From NCBI GenBank assembly GCA_963797535.1, contig CAWCPQ010000001.1, positions 3,098,071-3,162,070 on the forward strand: a DNA stretch of 64,000 nucleotides, read 5' to 3'. Positions 8,320 to 16,197 of this stretch are shown here, in pieces; within the stretch, counting starts at the first letter, position 1; each line of letters opens with the position of its first letter. The DNA comes from JAWWOL01 sp963797535. Its GTDB lineage: Bacteria; Actinomycetota; Actinomycetes; JAWWOL01. Both the position numbers and the translations under genes were made by a program. The notes beneath the pieces are model-generated. The model saw only the letters and a list, made by a program, of their open reading frames with translations. It was not told the DNA's origin and did no database searches.

Positions 8320-8559
8320 GTGGCCAGCAAGAGGTGGAAGGAACTCAGTCCCCGTACTCGCCGGCTGATTCTCATAGGCGGCACCATCGAGGGCCTCATG
8401 AAGATCGCCGCACTGGTGGATCTCGTTCGGCGTCCGGCGAGTGAGGTCCACGGGTCGAAGGTGCGCTGGGCGGTTGCCGTCATCGTGGTGAACTCGGCCG
8501 GCCTGCTACCCGCCTCGTACTTCGCCTTCGGCCGTCAGGTGCCAAAGCCTCTGCCGTAA
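8320..8559 (+). CDS. Small membrane protein resembling the PLDc N-terminal module
   Basis: About 79 residues from GTG 8320. An earlier in-frame ATG at 8215 is possible but would overlap the lipoprotein gene. It has two predicted membrane helices: LILIGGTIEGLMKIAALVDL followed by a polar RRPASEVHGSK linker, then AVAVIVVNSAGLLPASYF, ending FGRQ. The helix-DLxRRP-xxVxGSK-helix-YFxFGR layout is that of the two-helix module found alone or at the start of cardiolipin-synthase-like proteins. Function is unknown. Confidence 0.65.
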   Translation: MASKRWKELSPRTRRLILIGGTIEGLMKIAALVDLVRRPASEVHGSKVRWAVAVIVVNSAGLLPASYFAFGRQVPKPLP

Positions 8560-8599
8560 CGAGTTATCAACGCTCAGCACCCGCTGGATCCGGCAGCCG

Positions 8600-9241
8600 T
8601 CAGGCGATCCTGACCGTCATCCACTCCCGTAGTGAGGGCAGCAGGTCTGGCGCTGCGAGTACCTGCGGAATGAGGCCGGGGTCGCGGAGGATCGCGTCGG
8701 AGATGAGGCGCACCGTGACGCCGTGGTCGGGCCGGCTCTCGACCGCGACGCCATCTCCCGCGCCGAGCTCGCCTGCTTCGATGATGCGCAGGTAGGCACC
8801 GGGCCGCGACGCTTGCGCGAACTGCTTGACGAAATGCGGGTCGCCCATCCGAATGGCCAGCTTGAAGCACGGTAACCGCGGTTGAACGATCTCGAGGAGC
8901 GTTGTCCCGACCCGCCAGCGTTCGCCGATCACGGCGCCGGAGACGTCGAGGCCCTCGGTCGTCAGGTTCTCGCCGAACGCGGCCGGTCCCAGCTCACGGC
9001 CAAGCTCGGACTCCCAGGCGTGGATCTCCTCGACGGCGTACGCGTACACCGCCTTGTCGGGTCCCCCGTGCACGGACCGGTCGGCCTGGTCGTCGCCGTC
9101 GACGTTGACTCCCCGTACGGCGACGCGACCTTCGACTGGTGCCTTCCAGATCGCGGTGCTGACGGGGTGTCGGCCAGCCTCGACCAGGCGTGGACGCCCG
9201 ACGTTCACGGTCAGCAGGCGCCCCGCCCGGGGTTCAGTCAC
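8600..9241 (-). CDS. MOSC-domain protein (YiiM-like)
   Basis: About 213 residues from GTG 9241. The MOSC features are the KAPVEGRVAVRGVNVDGDDQ region, VHGGPDKAVYAYAVE and GAAFGENLTTEGLD-like GPAAFGENLTTEGL, with a conserved cysteine in QPRLPCFKLAIRMG. MOSC proteins use this cysteine to bind or transfer a molybdenum cofactor sulfur; YiiM relatives reduce N-hydroxylated compounds. A C-terminal alpha-helical tail (about 50 residues) is typical of YiiM. Monocistronic. Confidence 0.88.
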   Translation of the reverse strand: MTEPRAGRLLTVNVGRPRLVEAGRHPVSTAIWKAPVEGRVAVRGVNVDGDDQADRSVHGGPDKAVYAYAVEEIHAWESELGRELGPAAFGENLTTEGLDVSGAVIGERWRVGTTLLEIVQPRLPCFKLAIRMGDPHFVKQFAQASRPGAYLRIIEAGELGAGDGVAVESRPDHGVTVRLISDAILRDPGLIPQVLAAPDLLPSLREWMTVRIA

Positions 9242-9296
9242 GCCCCCATGATCCCCTGAGGGGCGCTGGTCACGCCGGAGGCACCCCACTGCGGCG

Positions 9297-10520
9297 TCAC
9301 TCCGGTAGCGACAGCTCGCGATGGCTCGCCGGCCACTCGATCATCACGGTCGTTGCGTCGTCCTGCAGCGCACCCCGTTGGTGGGCGAGGATCGCCAGAT
9401 TGAGCCGACGCAGCGTCTCGGCGACCGGCAGCCGGTCTGCGGCGTGGCGAGTGATGAAGTTGGCCAGCCGCTGCAGGCCGAAGAACTCACCGTTGTGGTC
9501 GCGGGCCTCGACCACTCCGTCGGTGTAGAGCACCACGCGGTCGCCCGGCTGCAGCCGTTCCCGGCCCACGACCGGTTCGGCGTCCAGCAGGCGCAGACCG
9601 AGTGGCGGAGCCACCACTTCGTCCAGCACCTTCACGATGCGGCCGTCGCGCAACAGCAGCGCGGCGGGATGCCCGCAGGTCGCCCAGCGCCACCAGCCGG
9701 TGCTCAATTCCAGCTGACCGATGATCGCAGTGACGAACTTGTCGGGGCCGAACTGCTGCGCCAAGGTGTCCTCGATCACAGCGACCGTCTCACCCAGCCC
9801 GAGCCCGCCACGGCGCGCATTGCGCAGCACGGACACTGCGACGCTGGACATGAGTGCCGCTTCGAGACCGTGGCCCATGGCGTCAAAGATCGCCACGTGG
9901 GCGACGTCGCCGTTGACCGCGTAGTCGAACGTGTCACCCGCGAGCTCGTGCGCCGGTGCGAGCACCGCACCGACGGCGACCGCTGGGGAGACGAACGTCA
10001 ACGGCGGCAGCATCCGGCGTGACATCTCTGCCGGGACGCTGATCGGGTAGCGGCGGCGGCTCTGCTCCACCGTGTCGCCGTACAACGATCGGCTGATCAC
10101 CAGCTCGGCGGTCATGGCCGCCGCGTCCAGGCAGGCCCGCAACGAGGCGTCGTCGACGGAAGCTGCCGCAGGGAAGTGGTGGGCGATCACGCCGATCCGC
10201 TCGGTGCCGTCCAGCACCGGCGACCACACCGTCGTGCCGTCCCCCGCCGTGCTGACCTGCTGGGAGATGTCGACGAAGGCCCGGCCGGCCAGCGTGGTGT
10301 CGACGGCGAGCTCCGCCGTCCCGCCGGCCCCGGCCCGCGCTGACGGGTCCAGCGGCACCAGCAGCACTTGGTCGTAGTCGACCAGGTAGAGATCCACCTG
10401 GTCGACGCCGATCGTCTCGCCGGACCGGCGGAGCAGGCCGGGCAGCTTGTCCGGACTGGCCAGGTGCGAGGACTGCACGAGCATCCGGAGTGCCTTCAGA
10501 CAGTCAGCGTCAGTGACCAC
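9297..10520 (-). CDS. PP2C-type (SpoIIE/RsbU-like) serine phosphatase with GAF-like sensor
   Basis: About 407 residues from GTG 10520, which is placed correctly behind GGAGG. Residues 1-170 form a GAF-like sensor. The C-terminal half is a SpoIIE phosphatase: AHELAGDTFDYAVNGD (metal-binding Asp), IFDAMGHGLEAALMSS, WRWATCGHPAALLLRDG and VVLYTDGVVEARD, then the closing QDDATTVMIEW. These enzymes dephosphorylate anti-sigma-factor antagonists and so release stress sigma factors. It is divergent from an operon with a sigma-B-like promoter, so a role in general stress signalling is likely. No partner kinase or antagonist is in the window. Confidence 0.88.
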   Translation of the reverse strand: MVTDADCLKALRMLVQSSHLASPDKLPGLLRRSGETIGVDQVDLYLVDYDQVLLVPLDPSARAGAGGTAELAVDTTLAGRAFVDISQQVSTAGDGTTVWSPVLDGTERIGVIAHHFPAAASVDDASLRACLDAAAMTAELVISRSLYGDTVEQSRRRYPISVPAEMSRRMLPPLTFVSPAVAVGAVLAPAHELAGDTFDYAVNGDVAHVAIFDAMGHGLEAALMSSVAVSVLRNARRGGLGLGETVAVIEDTLAQQFGPDKFVTAIIGQLELSTGWWRWATCGHPAALLLRDGRIVKVLDEVVAPPLGLRLLDAEPVVGRERLQPGDRVVLYTDGVVEARDHNGEFFGLQRLANFITRHAADRLPVAETLRRLNLAILAHQRGALQDDATTVMIEWPASHRELSLPE

Positions 10521-10640
10521 CCACGACCTCCAGCTGCTCCGGTGTCCGACCAAGCGGCTGATCCCGCGAATTCCGGACCTTGCCCCGGCCAGGCCGTCGC
10601 AATCCCACCCGACCGCCACTGTTTTGGGGCGCCCCGGTGT

Positions 10641-10665
10641 GTTTTCGGCTGCGCCTCGACGGTAT
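10641..10665 (+). promoter_or_regulatory. Sigma-B/sigma-F-like promoter of the stress operon
   Basis: GTTT at 10641-10644 and CGGTAT at 10660-10665 are separated by 15 bases. The actinobacterial stress-sigma consensus is GTTT-N14-16-GGGTAT, so the match is nine of ten positions. It lies about 95 bases before the first gene of an operon of the kind usually induced by stress. Confidence 0.55.
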
Positions 10666-10759
10666 CAGGATGCACACCGCGCCTCGGCCAAGAGGCAGCG
10701 CGGTGTACCAGAACCATTGGTAGTAAAGCGATCCAGACCAGCGTTGGAGGAGTGAGACC

Positions 10760-11482
10760 GTGAGCACCTCGGACACGATCAGCCAGGGCAAGGACGTGGG
10801 CATGGCCCACGCGCAAGACGTCAGCGAAGGTGCCCAGCAGCGGGCGGGAGAGGTTGCCGGACACGCCAGCGATGCTGCCAAGGACGTTGCCGGCACCGCT
10901 GTCGACCAGGCCCAGCACGTGAAGGCGGAGACCGCGCGGCAGGTTCGCGACCTGACCGGCGAGGCCACCAGTCAGCTGAGCTCGCGGGCCAAGGAACAGA
11001 CGGAGCGGCTCACGTCGACGCTGCAGGGCATGGCCGACGAGCTGAAGAGCATGGCCGGCTATGGGAAGCCGGGCAGCACGACCACCGAGCTGGTGCACCA
11101 GGCGTCGGAGCGGATGCGGGGCGTCGCCGGCTACCTCGAGGGCAAGGAGCCGAACGAGCTGCTCGATGAGGTACGGGCGTTCGCCCGTCGTCGGCCCGGC
11201 GCCTTCCTCGCCGGAGCTGCGGCACTGGGGCTGGTCGCGGGCCGGATCGGTCGGGGGGCGAAGGACGCCACCGCGAGCCACAGCAACGGATCGACCACCA
11301 CGCGACTGCCCGCCGGAACCAACGGCGCCTTGCCGGTAGCCGACCGTGACCCGGTCATTCGCCTCGATGAAGCCCCCCCAACCGGCGGATTTACCTCCAG
11401 CACGAGCAGCTACCGCGGCCAGGACCCGGTGACCGGTGCGCTGCTGCCGGAGAGGCCGCTGTCCACCGAAGGCGGCTACTGA
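10760..11482 (+). CDS. Amphipathic-helix repeat protein with membrane segment, stress operon gene 1
   Basis: 240 residues from GTG 10760 behind GGAGGAG. The first 100 residues are alanine-rich heptad/11-mer-like helix (repeats of the type AKDVAGTAVDQAQHVKAET), resembling LEA/CsbD-like stress proteins. A hydrophobic helix AGAAALGLVAGRIGRGAKD follows near residue 155, then a disordered tail. The family has no known reaction. Its stop overlaps the next ATG by one base. Co-transcription with a DUF1469 and a DUF3618 gene is the usual context in actinobacteria. Confidence 0.75.
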   Translation: MSTSDTISQGKDVGMAHAQDVSEGAQQRAGEVAGHASDAAKDVAGTAVDQAQHVKAETARQVRDLTGEATSQLSSRAKEQTERLTSTLQGMADELKSMAGYGKPGSTTTELVHQASERMRGVAGYLEGKEPNELLDEVRAFARRRPGAFLAGAAALGLVAGRIGRGAKDATASHSNGSTTTRLPAGTNGALPVADRDPVIRLDEAPPTGGFTSSTSSYRGQDPVTGALLPERPLSTEGGY

Positions 11483-11928
11483 TGGGCGGATCGAAATCGA
11501 TGCGCCCGCCGCAGGCGGGCGACGTTGACACGCTGTCCCTCCAGGAGGAGGTGCGGGAAAAGTCGGTCGGCGAGCTGATCGGGGACATCAGCAAGGACGT
11601 GAGCCGGCTGGTGCACCAAGAGATCGAGCTGGCCAAGGTCGAGCTGAAGCAGGAAGCCACCAAAGCCGGAAAGGGCGCCGGCCTGCTCGGCGGGGCCGGT
11701 TTCGCCGGCTGGATGGCCGCCCTGTTCGCCTCGCTGACGCTGGCCTACGGCATCGGCACGTTCTGGCCGGCGTGGACCGGTGCCCTCATCGTTGCCGCGT
11801 TGTGGTCAATAGCGGGCGCGGTGCTCTACACCCGCGGCCGCACGCAGTTCAAGACCCTTACCGGTCCGGTTCAGACAATGGACACCCTCCAGGAGGATGC
11901 GCAATGGGTACGTCACCCGAAGAGCTGA
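11482..11928 (+). CDS. DUF1469 (phage-holin-3_6 superfamily) membrane protein
   Basis: 148 residues. The N-terminal part has VGELIGDISKDVSRLVHQE and ELAKVELKQEATKAGKGAG, the signature of the DUF1469/actinobacterial holin-X family, then two transmembrane helices (LLGGAGFAGWMAALFASLTL and WTGALIVAALWSIAGAVLY). Despite the holin name this is a chromosomal housekeeping or stress family and is not evidence of a prophage. It overlaps both neighbours, so the three genes form one operon. Confidence 0.88.
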   Translation: MGGSKSMRPPQAGDVDTLSLQEEVREKSVGELIGDISKDVSRLVHQEIELAKVELKQEATKAGKGAGLLGGAGFAGWMAALFASLTLAYGIGTFWPAWTGALIVAALWSIAGAVLYTRGRTQFKTLTGPVQTMDTLQEDAQWVRHPKS

Positions 11929-12557
11929 GGCAGCAGATAGAAGCGACCCGCACGGACATGACGCGCAACGTCGACGTGCTGTCGGAGAAGGTCAGCCCCG
12001 CAGCGATTGCCGGCCGGCAGGTGGACACCGTACGCGGCGCATTTACCGGCGTGAAGGAGAAGGTCATGGGAGCCGCAGACCAGGGCACCGAGAAGTTGAG
12101 CGCGACCGGTTCGTCGTTGAGCGACAAGGCGAGCGACCTCGGCGACACCGTCTCCGAGGCGCCCGCGGCGGTGCGGTACAAGACGCAGGGAAACCCGCTG
12201 GCAGCTGGGCTGATCGCCTTCGGCGCGGGTCTGCTGGTGTCGTCGATGATGCCGGCGTCCCAGACGGAGCAGCAGGCAGCGGTGGCGCTGAAGGAAAGGG
12301 CCGCGCCGCTGATCGACGAGGCCAAGTCGCAGGCGCGGGAGCTGAAGGAGGACCTCCAGCCGGTGGCGCAGGACGCCATGCAGCAGGTGAAGTCCGCCGC
12401 CGCCGATGCGGCCGCGACGACCAAGGACCAGGCGACGAGCGCTGCCTCCGACGTTGCGGACCACGCCAAGGCCGCAGCTGCGGACACCAAGGACGACGCG
12501 GTCCAGCACGCCGCGCAGGCCAAGGACGAGGCCACCACCTCCACGTACAACCGCTAG
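11904..12557 (+). CDS. DUF3618 protein with long Ala-rich helix
   Basis: 217 residues from ATG 11904, behind AGGAGG and 25 bases inside the DUF1469 gene. The N-terminus SPEELRQQIEATRTDMTRNV and VDVLSEKVSPAAI is the DUF3618 motif. A hydrophobic segment LAAGLIAFGAGLLVSSMM sits near residue 105. The rest is alanine/lysine/aspartate-rich helix (TKDQATSAASDVADHAK and the like), similar to LEA repeats. It is probably a membrane-anchored stress protein. It is last in the operon, before a strong hairpin. Confidence 0.85.
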   Translation: MGTSPEELRQQIEATRTDMTRNVDVLSEKVSPAAIAGRQVDTVRGAFTGVKEKVMGAADQGTEKLSATGSSLSDKASDLGDTVSEAPAAVRYKTQGNPLAAGLIAFGAGLLVSSMMPASQTEQQAAVALKERAAPLIDEAKSQARELKEDLQPVAQDAMQQVKSAAADAAATTKDQATSAASDVADHAKAAAADTKDDAVQHAAQAKDEATTSTYNR

Positions 12558-12564
12558 TCCCGGC

Positions 12565-12623
12565 ACCCACGACGCCGCCGCCCCAGCCGCAACGATGCGA
12601 CTGGGGCGGCGGATGTCGTGGGT
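12565..12623 (+). terminator. Strong hairpin after the stress operon
   Basis: An outer stem ACCCACGAC/GTCGTGGGT and an inner perfect 12-bp stem CCGCCGCCCCAG/CTGGGGCGGCGG enclose a 14-base loop. It lies directly after the DUF3618 stop and before the ltrA promoter. Confidence 0.75.
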
Positions 12624-12644
12624 TGCGGCCGCGCCTGGACGATC

Positions 12645-12650
12645 TAGCCT
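12645..12650 (+). promoter_or_regulatory. -10 box of a leaderless ltrA transcript
   Basis: TAGCCT lies seven bases before the ATG at 12658. No Shine-Dalgarno sequence is present, so transcription should start at or next to the A of the start codon, as in many actinobacterial leaderless genes. TTGCGG about 16 bases upstream may be the -35. Confidence 0.5.
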
Positions 12651-12657
12651 GGGCTTC

Positions 12658-13788
12658 ATGCGACTGACGCCGGCCCTCCGCTCGGTGGCCGCGCCGGAGG
12701 CCGACCAGGGCGTGACCACCCTCGAGCTGTTCTTCGACCTCGTCTTCGTCTTCGCGATCACGCAGGTGACGGCCGTCGTGCGCACCGGCGGTACGGGCTA
12801 CCTGCGGGCGCTGGTGATCCTGATCGTGACCTGGTGGATGTACGACGGGTACTGCTGGCTGGCCAACAATGTCGACCCCACCACGCTGTCGACCAGGCTG
12901 CCGATGCTGGCGGCGATGGCGGGATTCCTGGTGATGGCGATCGCCACGCCCGACGCCTTCGGCTCGGCAGCGTGGGCATTTGCGCTGGCGTACACCGTGG
13001 TGGTGGTGATTCACGGAGTGCAGTTCGCCCGGTCGTCTCTCGGCGGCTCAGCGGAGGCGATCTGGGAGGTGATGTGGCTGAACCTGGGTGTCGCCGGCGG
13101 TCTGCTGCTCGCGGCGGTGCTCGAGCCGCACGGCGCTGCGTGGGTCGGCTGGGGGTTCAGCTTTGCCGTGATCGTGTTCCTGGTGGCCCGCGGGTCGGCC
13201 GAGGGCTTCACCCTGCGCGCGGACCATTTTGCCGAGCGGCACCAGCTGCTGATCATCATCGCGCTGGGCGAGACGGTGGTGGCGACGGGCGCGGGGGCGC
13301 AGGGGCGGCTGGACGAGTTTGCCGTGCTGCTAGCGGTTCTGCTCTCATTGACGTTGCTGGCCGGCCTGTGGTGGGTCTACTTCGGCGGTGACGACAGCAG
13401 GGGCGCCGAGCGGCTGGCGTCGGAGGAGGAGTCGCGGATGGCGTCGGACGCGCTGTGGTCGTACGGGATGGTGCACTTCCTGCACATCATCGGGTTGATC
13501 CTGGTCGCCGCGGGCTTGCACTACGTGGTGGCAGCTCCGACGGAACAGCTGTCAGTCCAGGCGGCGGTTGACCTGGGTGTGGGCACCGCGGTGTTTGTGC
13601 TGGCCCAGCTGGAGTTTCGGCGCCGGATGTTGATCGGCCGGCTGGGAGTGCTCGGCGGCGCTGCTGTGCTGTGCGGCGTCGCGGTTCTCCTCGGCCGGGC
13701 GGCGGACGGGCTGGTCGAGCTCACCGCGCTCGCGGTGGTCGTGGTCGGGGCGCTCGTCATCGACGGATCGACGCCTACTGTGGAGTGA
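12658..13788 (+). CDS. ltrA: Low-temperature-requirement protein A (LtrA) family membrane protein
   Basis: 376 residues with about ten to eleven transmembrane helices. The LtrA signature is clear: TTLELFFDLVFVFAITQVT near residue 20, then WWMYDGYCWLANNVDP, RGSAEGFTLRADHFAERH and LLIIIALGETVVATGAG. The family was named from Listeria growth at low temperature, and its biochemical role is unknown. The start at 12658 is supported by a leaderless -10 box. Its stop codon overlaps the ATG of the cupin gene by one base. Confidence 0.88.
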   Translation: MRLTPALRSVAAPEADQGVTTLELFFDLVFVFAITQVTAVVRTGGTGYLRALVILIVTWWMYDGYCWLANNVDPTTLSTRLPMLAAMAGFLVMAIATPDAFGSAAWAFALAYTVVVVIHGVQFARSSLGGSAEAIWEVMWLNLGVAGGLLLAAVLEPHGAAWVGWGFSFAVIVFLVARGSAEGFTLRADHFAERHQLLIIIALGETVVATGAGAQGRLDEFAVLLAVLLSLTLLAGLWWVYFGGDDSRGAERLASEEESRMASDALWSYGMVHFLHIIGLILVAAGLHYVVAAPTEQLSVQAAVDLGVGTAVFVLAQLEFRRRMLIGRLGVLGGAAVLCGVAVLLGRAADGLVELTALAVVVVGALVIDGSTPTVE

Positions 13789-14234
13789 TGGTCGAACCCG
13801 TGATCGTTCCCGCCGGCGACGGTGAGGAGCTCCTCGTACGCAACGGCAGTCAGCTCCTGTTCAAGGCCGTTGCCGCAACGACGGGCGGTGCGTTCTCGCT
13901 GCACGAGCGCCGGGTGCCTGCCGGTGGTCGAAGGCCGCCAGCGCACACGCACCCGGACCGGGTCGAGGCGTTCTGGGTGCTCGACGGCGAGGCGGTGTTC
14001 GAACTCGACGGCGTCGAGTCCCGTTGGGGCGCAGGCAGTTTCGTGCTGGTGCCGGGCGGAGTGGCGCACACGTTCGGCGCTGCATCGGACTCCGAGGCGC
14101 ACGTGCTGGTGCTGCACGCGCCGGCGTTGGACGACTACTTCCGCGAGCTGGCCGAGCTGTGGTCTGCTCCGGAGCCGCCCTCGCGTGAGGTGGAGCTGGA
14201 CCTCATGCGCCGGCACGGCATGGAGCCGGTGTAG
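13788..14234 (+). CDS. Cupin-domain protein
   Basis: 148 residues with the two cupin motifs: PPAHTHPDRVEAFWVLDGEAVFE (G-x5-HxH-x3,4-E-x6-G) and a second motif with GSFVLVPGGVAHTFGA, where a metal-binding His is kept. Such proteins bind a divalent metal and act as dioxygenases, isomerases or sensors. The substrate is not known. It begins within the stop codon of ltrA and is probably co-translated with it. Confidence 0.83.
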   Translation: MVEPVIVPAGDGEELLVRNGSQLLFKAVAATTGGAFSLHERRVPAGGRRPPAHTHPDRVEAFWVLDGEAVFELDGVESRWGAGSFVLVPGGVAHTFGAASDSEAHVLVLHAPALDDYFRELAELWSAPEPPSREVELDLMRRHGMEPV

Positions 14235-14333
14235 AGCCAACCCGGCCGAAGGATGGACCGGAACCGGTGCCCCAACACCATCTTGGGTCCGTTCATTCGC
14301 GGGGTTGCGGAGGAGGCGACACTGTGGCGGCCG

Positions 14334-15293
14334 TCAGACTTGCGATGCCTGCCAGGCCCGTACGAGATCAGCGGACAGCCGACCACGATCGGAGACGGTC
14401 CAGCCATTTTCCCTCGCCCACGCGCGCATCTCGGCGTTGCTGGGTGCTGCCCCCTGCAGATCCGTGGTGCCCATGCGCACGACCGCTGGCAGCTCGTCGG
14501 TGGCCCAGGCAAAAGCTGCGGCGAGGTAGCGGTAGGTCCACTCCTCGGCCAACTTGCGCGAGTCGCAGAACACGATCGGCACGTTGGGCACGCGCACCTG
14601 CAGCTCGGCCAGCCCGTCGGCGACCGTCGCCGGCCGGACCAGCTGCTGGGCGAAGATGCGGGGGTAGCGGTCCTCGACGACGACGGCCGCTCGGGGCAGG
14701 GCTGCCAGCTCGGCCATGGCGTACCGCAGCCGTCCCGAGGTCACGCTCGACATCAGGTCGGACAGTGACTTTCGTTCTACGGCAGCAACGAGCGTGCCGC
14801 TGATGGTGATCCCGTAGTCGCCGCACGGCAACGCCTTCTTGACCGTGCTGACCTGCTGACCGCTGAAGGTGTACGGGTAGCGCTCGTGCGCGTCGACGAG
14901 GATCTCGAGCTCGGCGACGCCTGAGGCTCGCGCGGTCGGCGTACGGACCTGAGGCCTGGACTGCTTGCGGGTGCGCGGGGACTGCCAGAACACCATCTCG
15001 CGGCCACGAGCGTGGGTGAACACGATCTGCGAGCGCTGCTCGCGGCCGCGATCGGCGATGACGTCGATTGCCGCGCCCCGGCGTTCGCACACCCGCAGGG
15101 CGACCCGCTCGACCACGTCGGGCGTTGCCGGCCACTCGTCGGTGGACACCGGGTAGCAGAAGATCGCGTTCGTACGGGGCCAGGTGTCCTTGACCCGGAA
15201 GACGAGGCCGCCGGCGAGGGGTAGGCGCAGCAGGTAGGGCAGCGTGCTCTCGGGGTCCGGGTTGCGTGCGATCAGCAGCTCCACCCGGCTCAT
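14334..15293 (-). CDS. ERCC4-type nuclease with C-terminal Lsr2-like DNA-binding domain
   Basis: 319 residues from ATG 15293. Residues about 130-230 are an ERCC4 nuclease core: ILVDAHERYPYTF (catalytic Asp), LPCGDYGI, then VAAVERKSLSDLMSSV, which is the ERK-xxx-D active site, and RAAVVVEDRYPRIF. The last 40 residues, NAEMRAWARENGWTVSDRGRL, closely match the AT-hook-like DNA-binding domain of the actinobacterial nucleoid protein Lsr2. The N-terminal 120 residues are less defined. It may be a structure-specific nuclease targeted to AT-rich, Lsr2-bound DNA. It is a single gene with convergent or distant neighbours. Confidence 0.85.
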   Translation of the reverse strand: MSRVELLIARNPDPESTLPYLLRLPLAGGLVFRVKDTWPRTNAIFCYPVSTDEWPATPDVVERVALRVCERRGAAIDVIADRGREQRSQIVFTHARGREMVFWQSPRTRKQSRPQVRTPTARASGVAELEILVDAHERYPYTFSGQQVSTVKKALPCGDYGITISGTLVAAVERKSLSDLMSSVTSGRLRYAMAELAALPRAAVVVEDRYPRIFAQQLVRPATVADGLAELQVRVPNVPIVFCDSRKLAEEWTYRYLAAAFAWATDELPAVVRMGTTDLQGAAPSNAEMRAWARENGWTVSDRGRLSADLVRAWQASQV

Positions 15294-15494
15294 TGTGCCG
15301 CAGAGCGGGGAAGCGGAACGCCACGGATGTGGCGTAACCGTCGTCCGGCGACGGAAATCCCGCGACCATCCGCGCGGCGCGGACCTCGGTTAGGCCACGT
15401 GCGCACCCGGTTGGCGACAACGCGACCTCGGCAGGGCGCGCGCTGAACCGCCGGGTGGAGATCTCGCTCACCTACTAACTAGCAGCTGGACCTA

Positions 15495-15543
15495 CGAAAC
15501 GCTGATGGCCCCTCGGATCTCCCGGGGGGCCATCAGCGTTTCG
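15495..15543. terminator. 18-bp perfect hairpin at the vapC 3' end
   Basis: CGAAACGCTGATGGCCCC (15495-15512) pairs perfectly with 15526-15543 around a 13-base loop. The last codons of vapC lie inside one arm. It terminates the minus-strand vapBC operon. Confidence 0.8.
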
Positions 15544-15952
15544 CGGTCGGGTGTGGCAGCTCGACAACATCCAGTCCCGCGATGCCAGCGAAGTCGCGAG
15601 CGTTGCAGGTGTACAACGGCAGCTCATTCGCAATTGCGGTCGCGGCAATGAGAGCGTCGAATGCCCGCGGGCGGACACGCCGGCCGGTGTTGCGGAGCTG
15701 CGCAGCGACCAAAGCGAACGCCCGTGCGGCGGCGGCGTCGAATGGCAGCGGGTCGAACGACGCCTCCGTCGCCTGCAGCCGGATCTGACGCGCCGCCCGC
15801 TCGGTTGGGTCGTCCGTGGCGAGCGGCCCGACCGACAGCTCCGCGAGCGTGATGGCAGTGATGACCGGCTCGGCCGGCAGCAGATCGGGATCCAGGCTGC
15901 CGAGGAGGACGACTGCACTCGTGTCGAGCACGCCGACGGGGTGTCCCGTCAC
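15533..15952 (-). CDS. vapC: VapC-type PIN-domain toxin ribonuclease
   Basis: 139 residues with the PIN acidic set: VLDTSAVV (Asp10), ITLAELSVG (Glu38), FDALIAATA (Asp near 99) and the final NARDFAGI Asp. VapC toxins cleave tRNA or rRNA in a magnesium-dependent way and are held inactive by their antitoxin. The preceding Phd-type antitoxin gene overlaps it by 4 bases, the standard toxin-antitoxin order. The gene ends inside a terminator hairpin. Confidence 0.92.
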   Translation of the reverse strand: MTGHPVGVLDTSAVVLLGSLDPDLLPAEPVITAITLAELSVGPLATDDPTERAARQIRLQATEASFDPLPFDAAAARAFALVAAQLRNTGRRVRPRAFDALIAATAIANELPLYTCNARDFAGIAGLDVVELPHPTAKR

Positions 15953-16185
15953 AGCCCTGGGTCGATGACTGTGTCGACGTCCTTGCGCAGAAGGACGGGG
16001 TCCACGGACGGCAGGCTGCGGAACCGGTCGACCAGCACTTCGGCTGTCAGGCGCTGCCGGCCGATCGGCACCAGGTCTGCGACCGGCTTGCCGTCGCGGG
16101 TGATGGTCACCCGCTCACCGGCCAGAACGCGCTCGAGCACGTGGCCACCTTGGTTGCGCAGGTCCCGAACCGTCGCCTCAGCCAT
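15949..16185 (-). CDS. vapB: Phd/YefM-type antitoxin
   Basis: 78 residues. The N-terminal EATVRDLRNQGGHVLERVLAGE and VTITRDGKPVADLVPIG form the Phd/YefM DNA-binding and dimerisation domain, and the C-terminal tail DRFRSLPSVDPVLLRKDVD would wrap the toxin. It probably represses its own promoter together with the toxin. It overlaps the vapC start. Confidence 0.92.
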   Translation of the reverse strand: MAEATVRDLRNQGGHVLERVLAGERVTITRDGKPVADLVPIGRQRLTAEVLVDRFRSLPSVDPVLLRKDVDTVIDPGL

Positions 16186-16197
16186 GACCTCACGGTA

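Noticed and set aside
11482..11928. Phage-holin name as evidence of a prophage
   Set aside because: DUF1469 is a chromosomal actinobacterial family, and no other phage gene is near.
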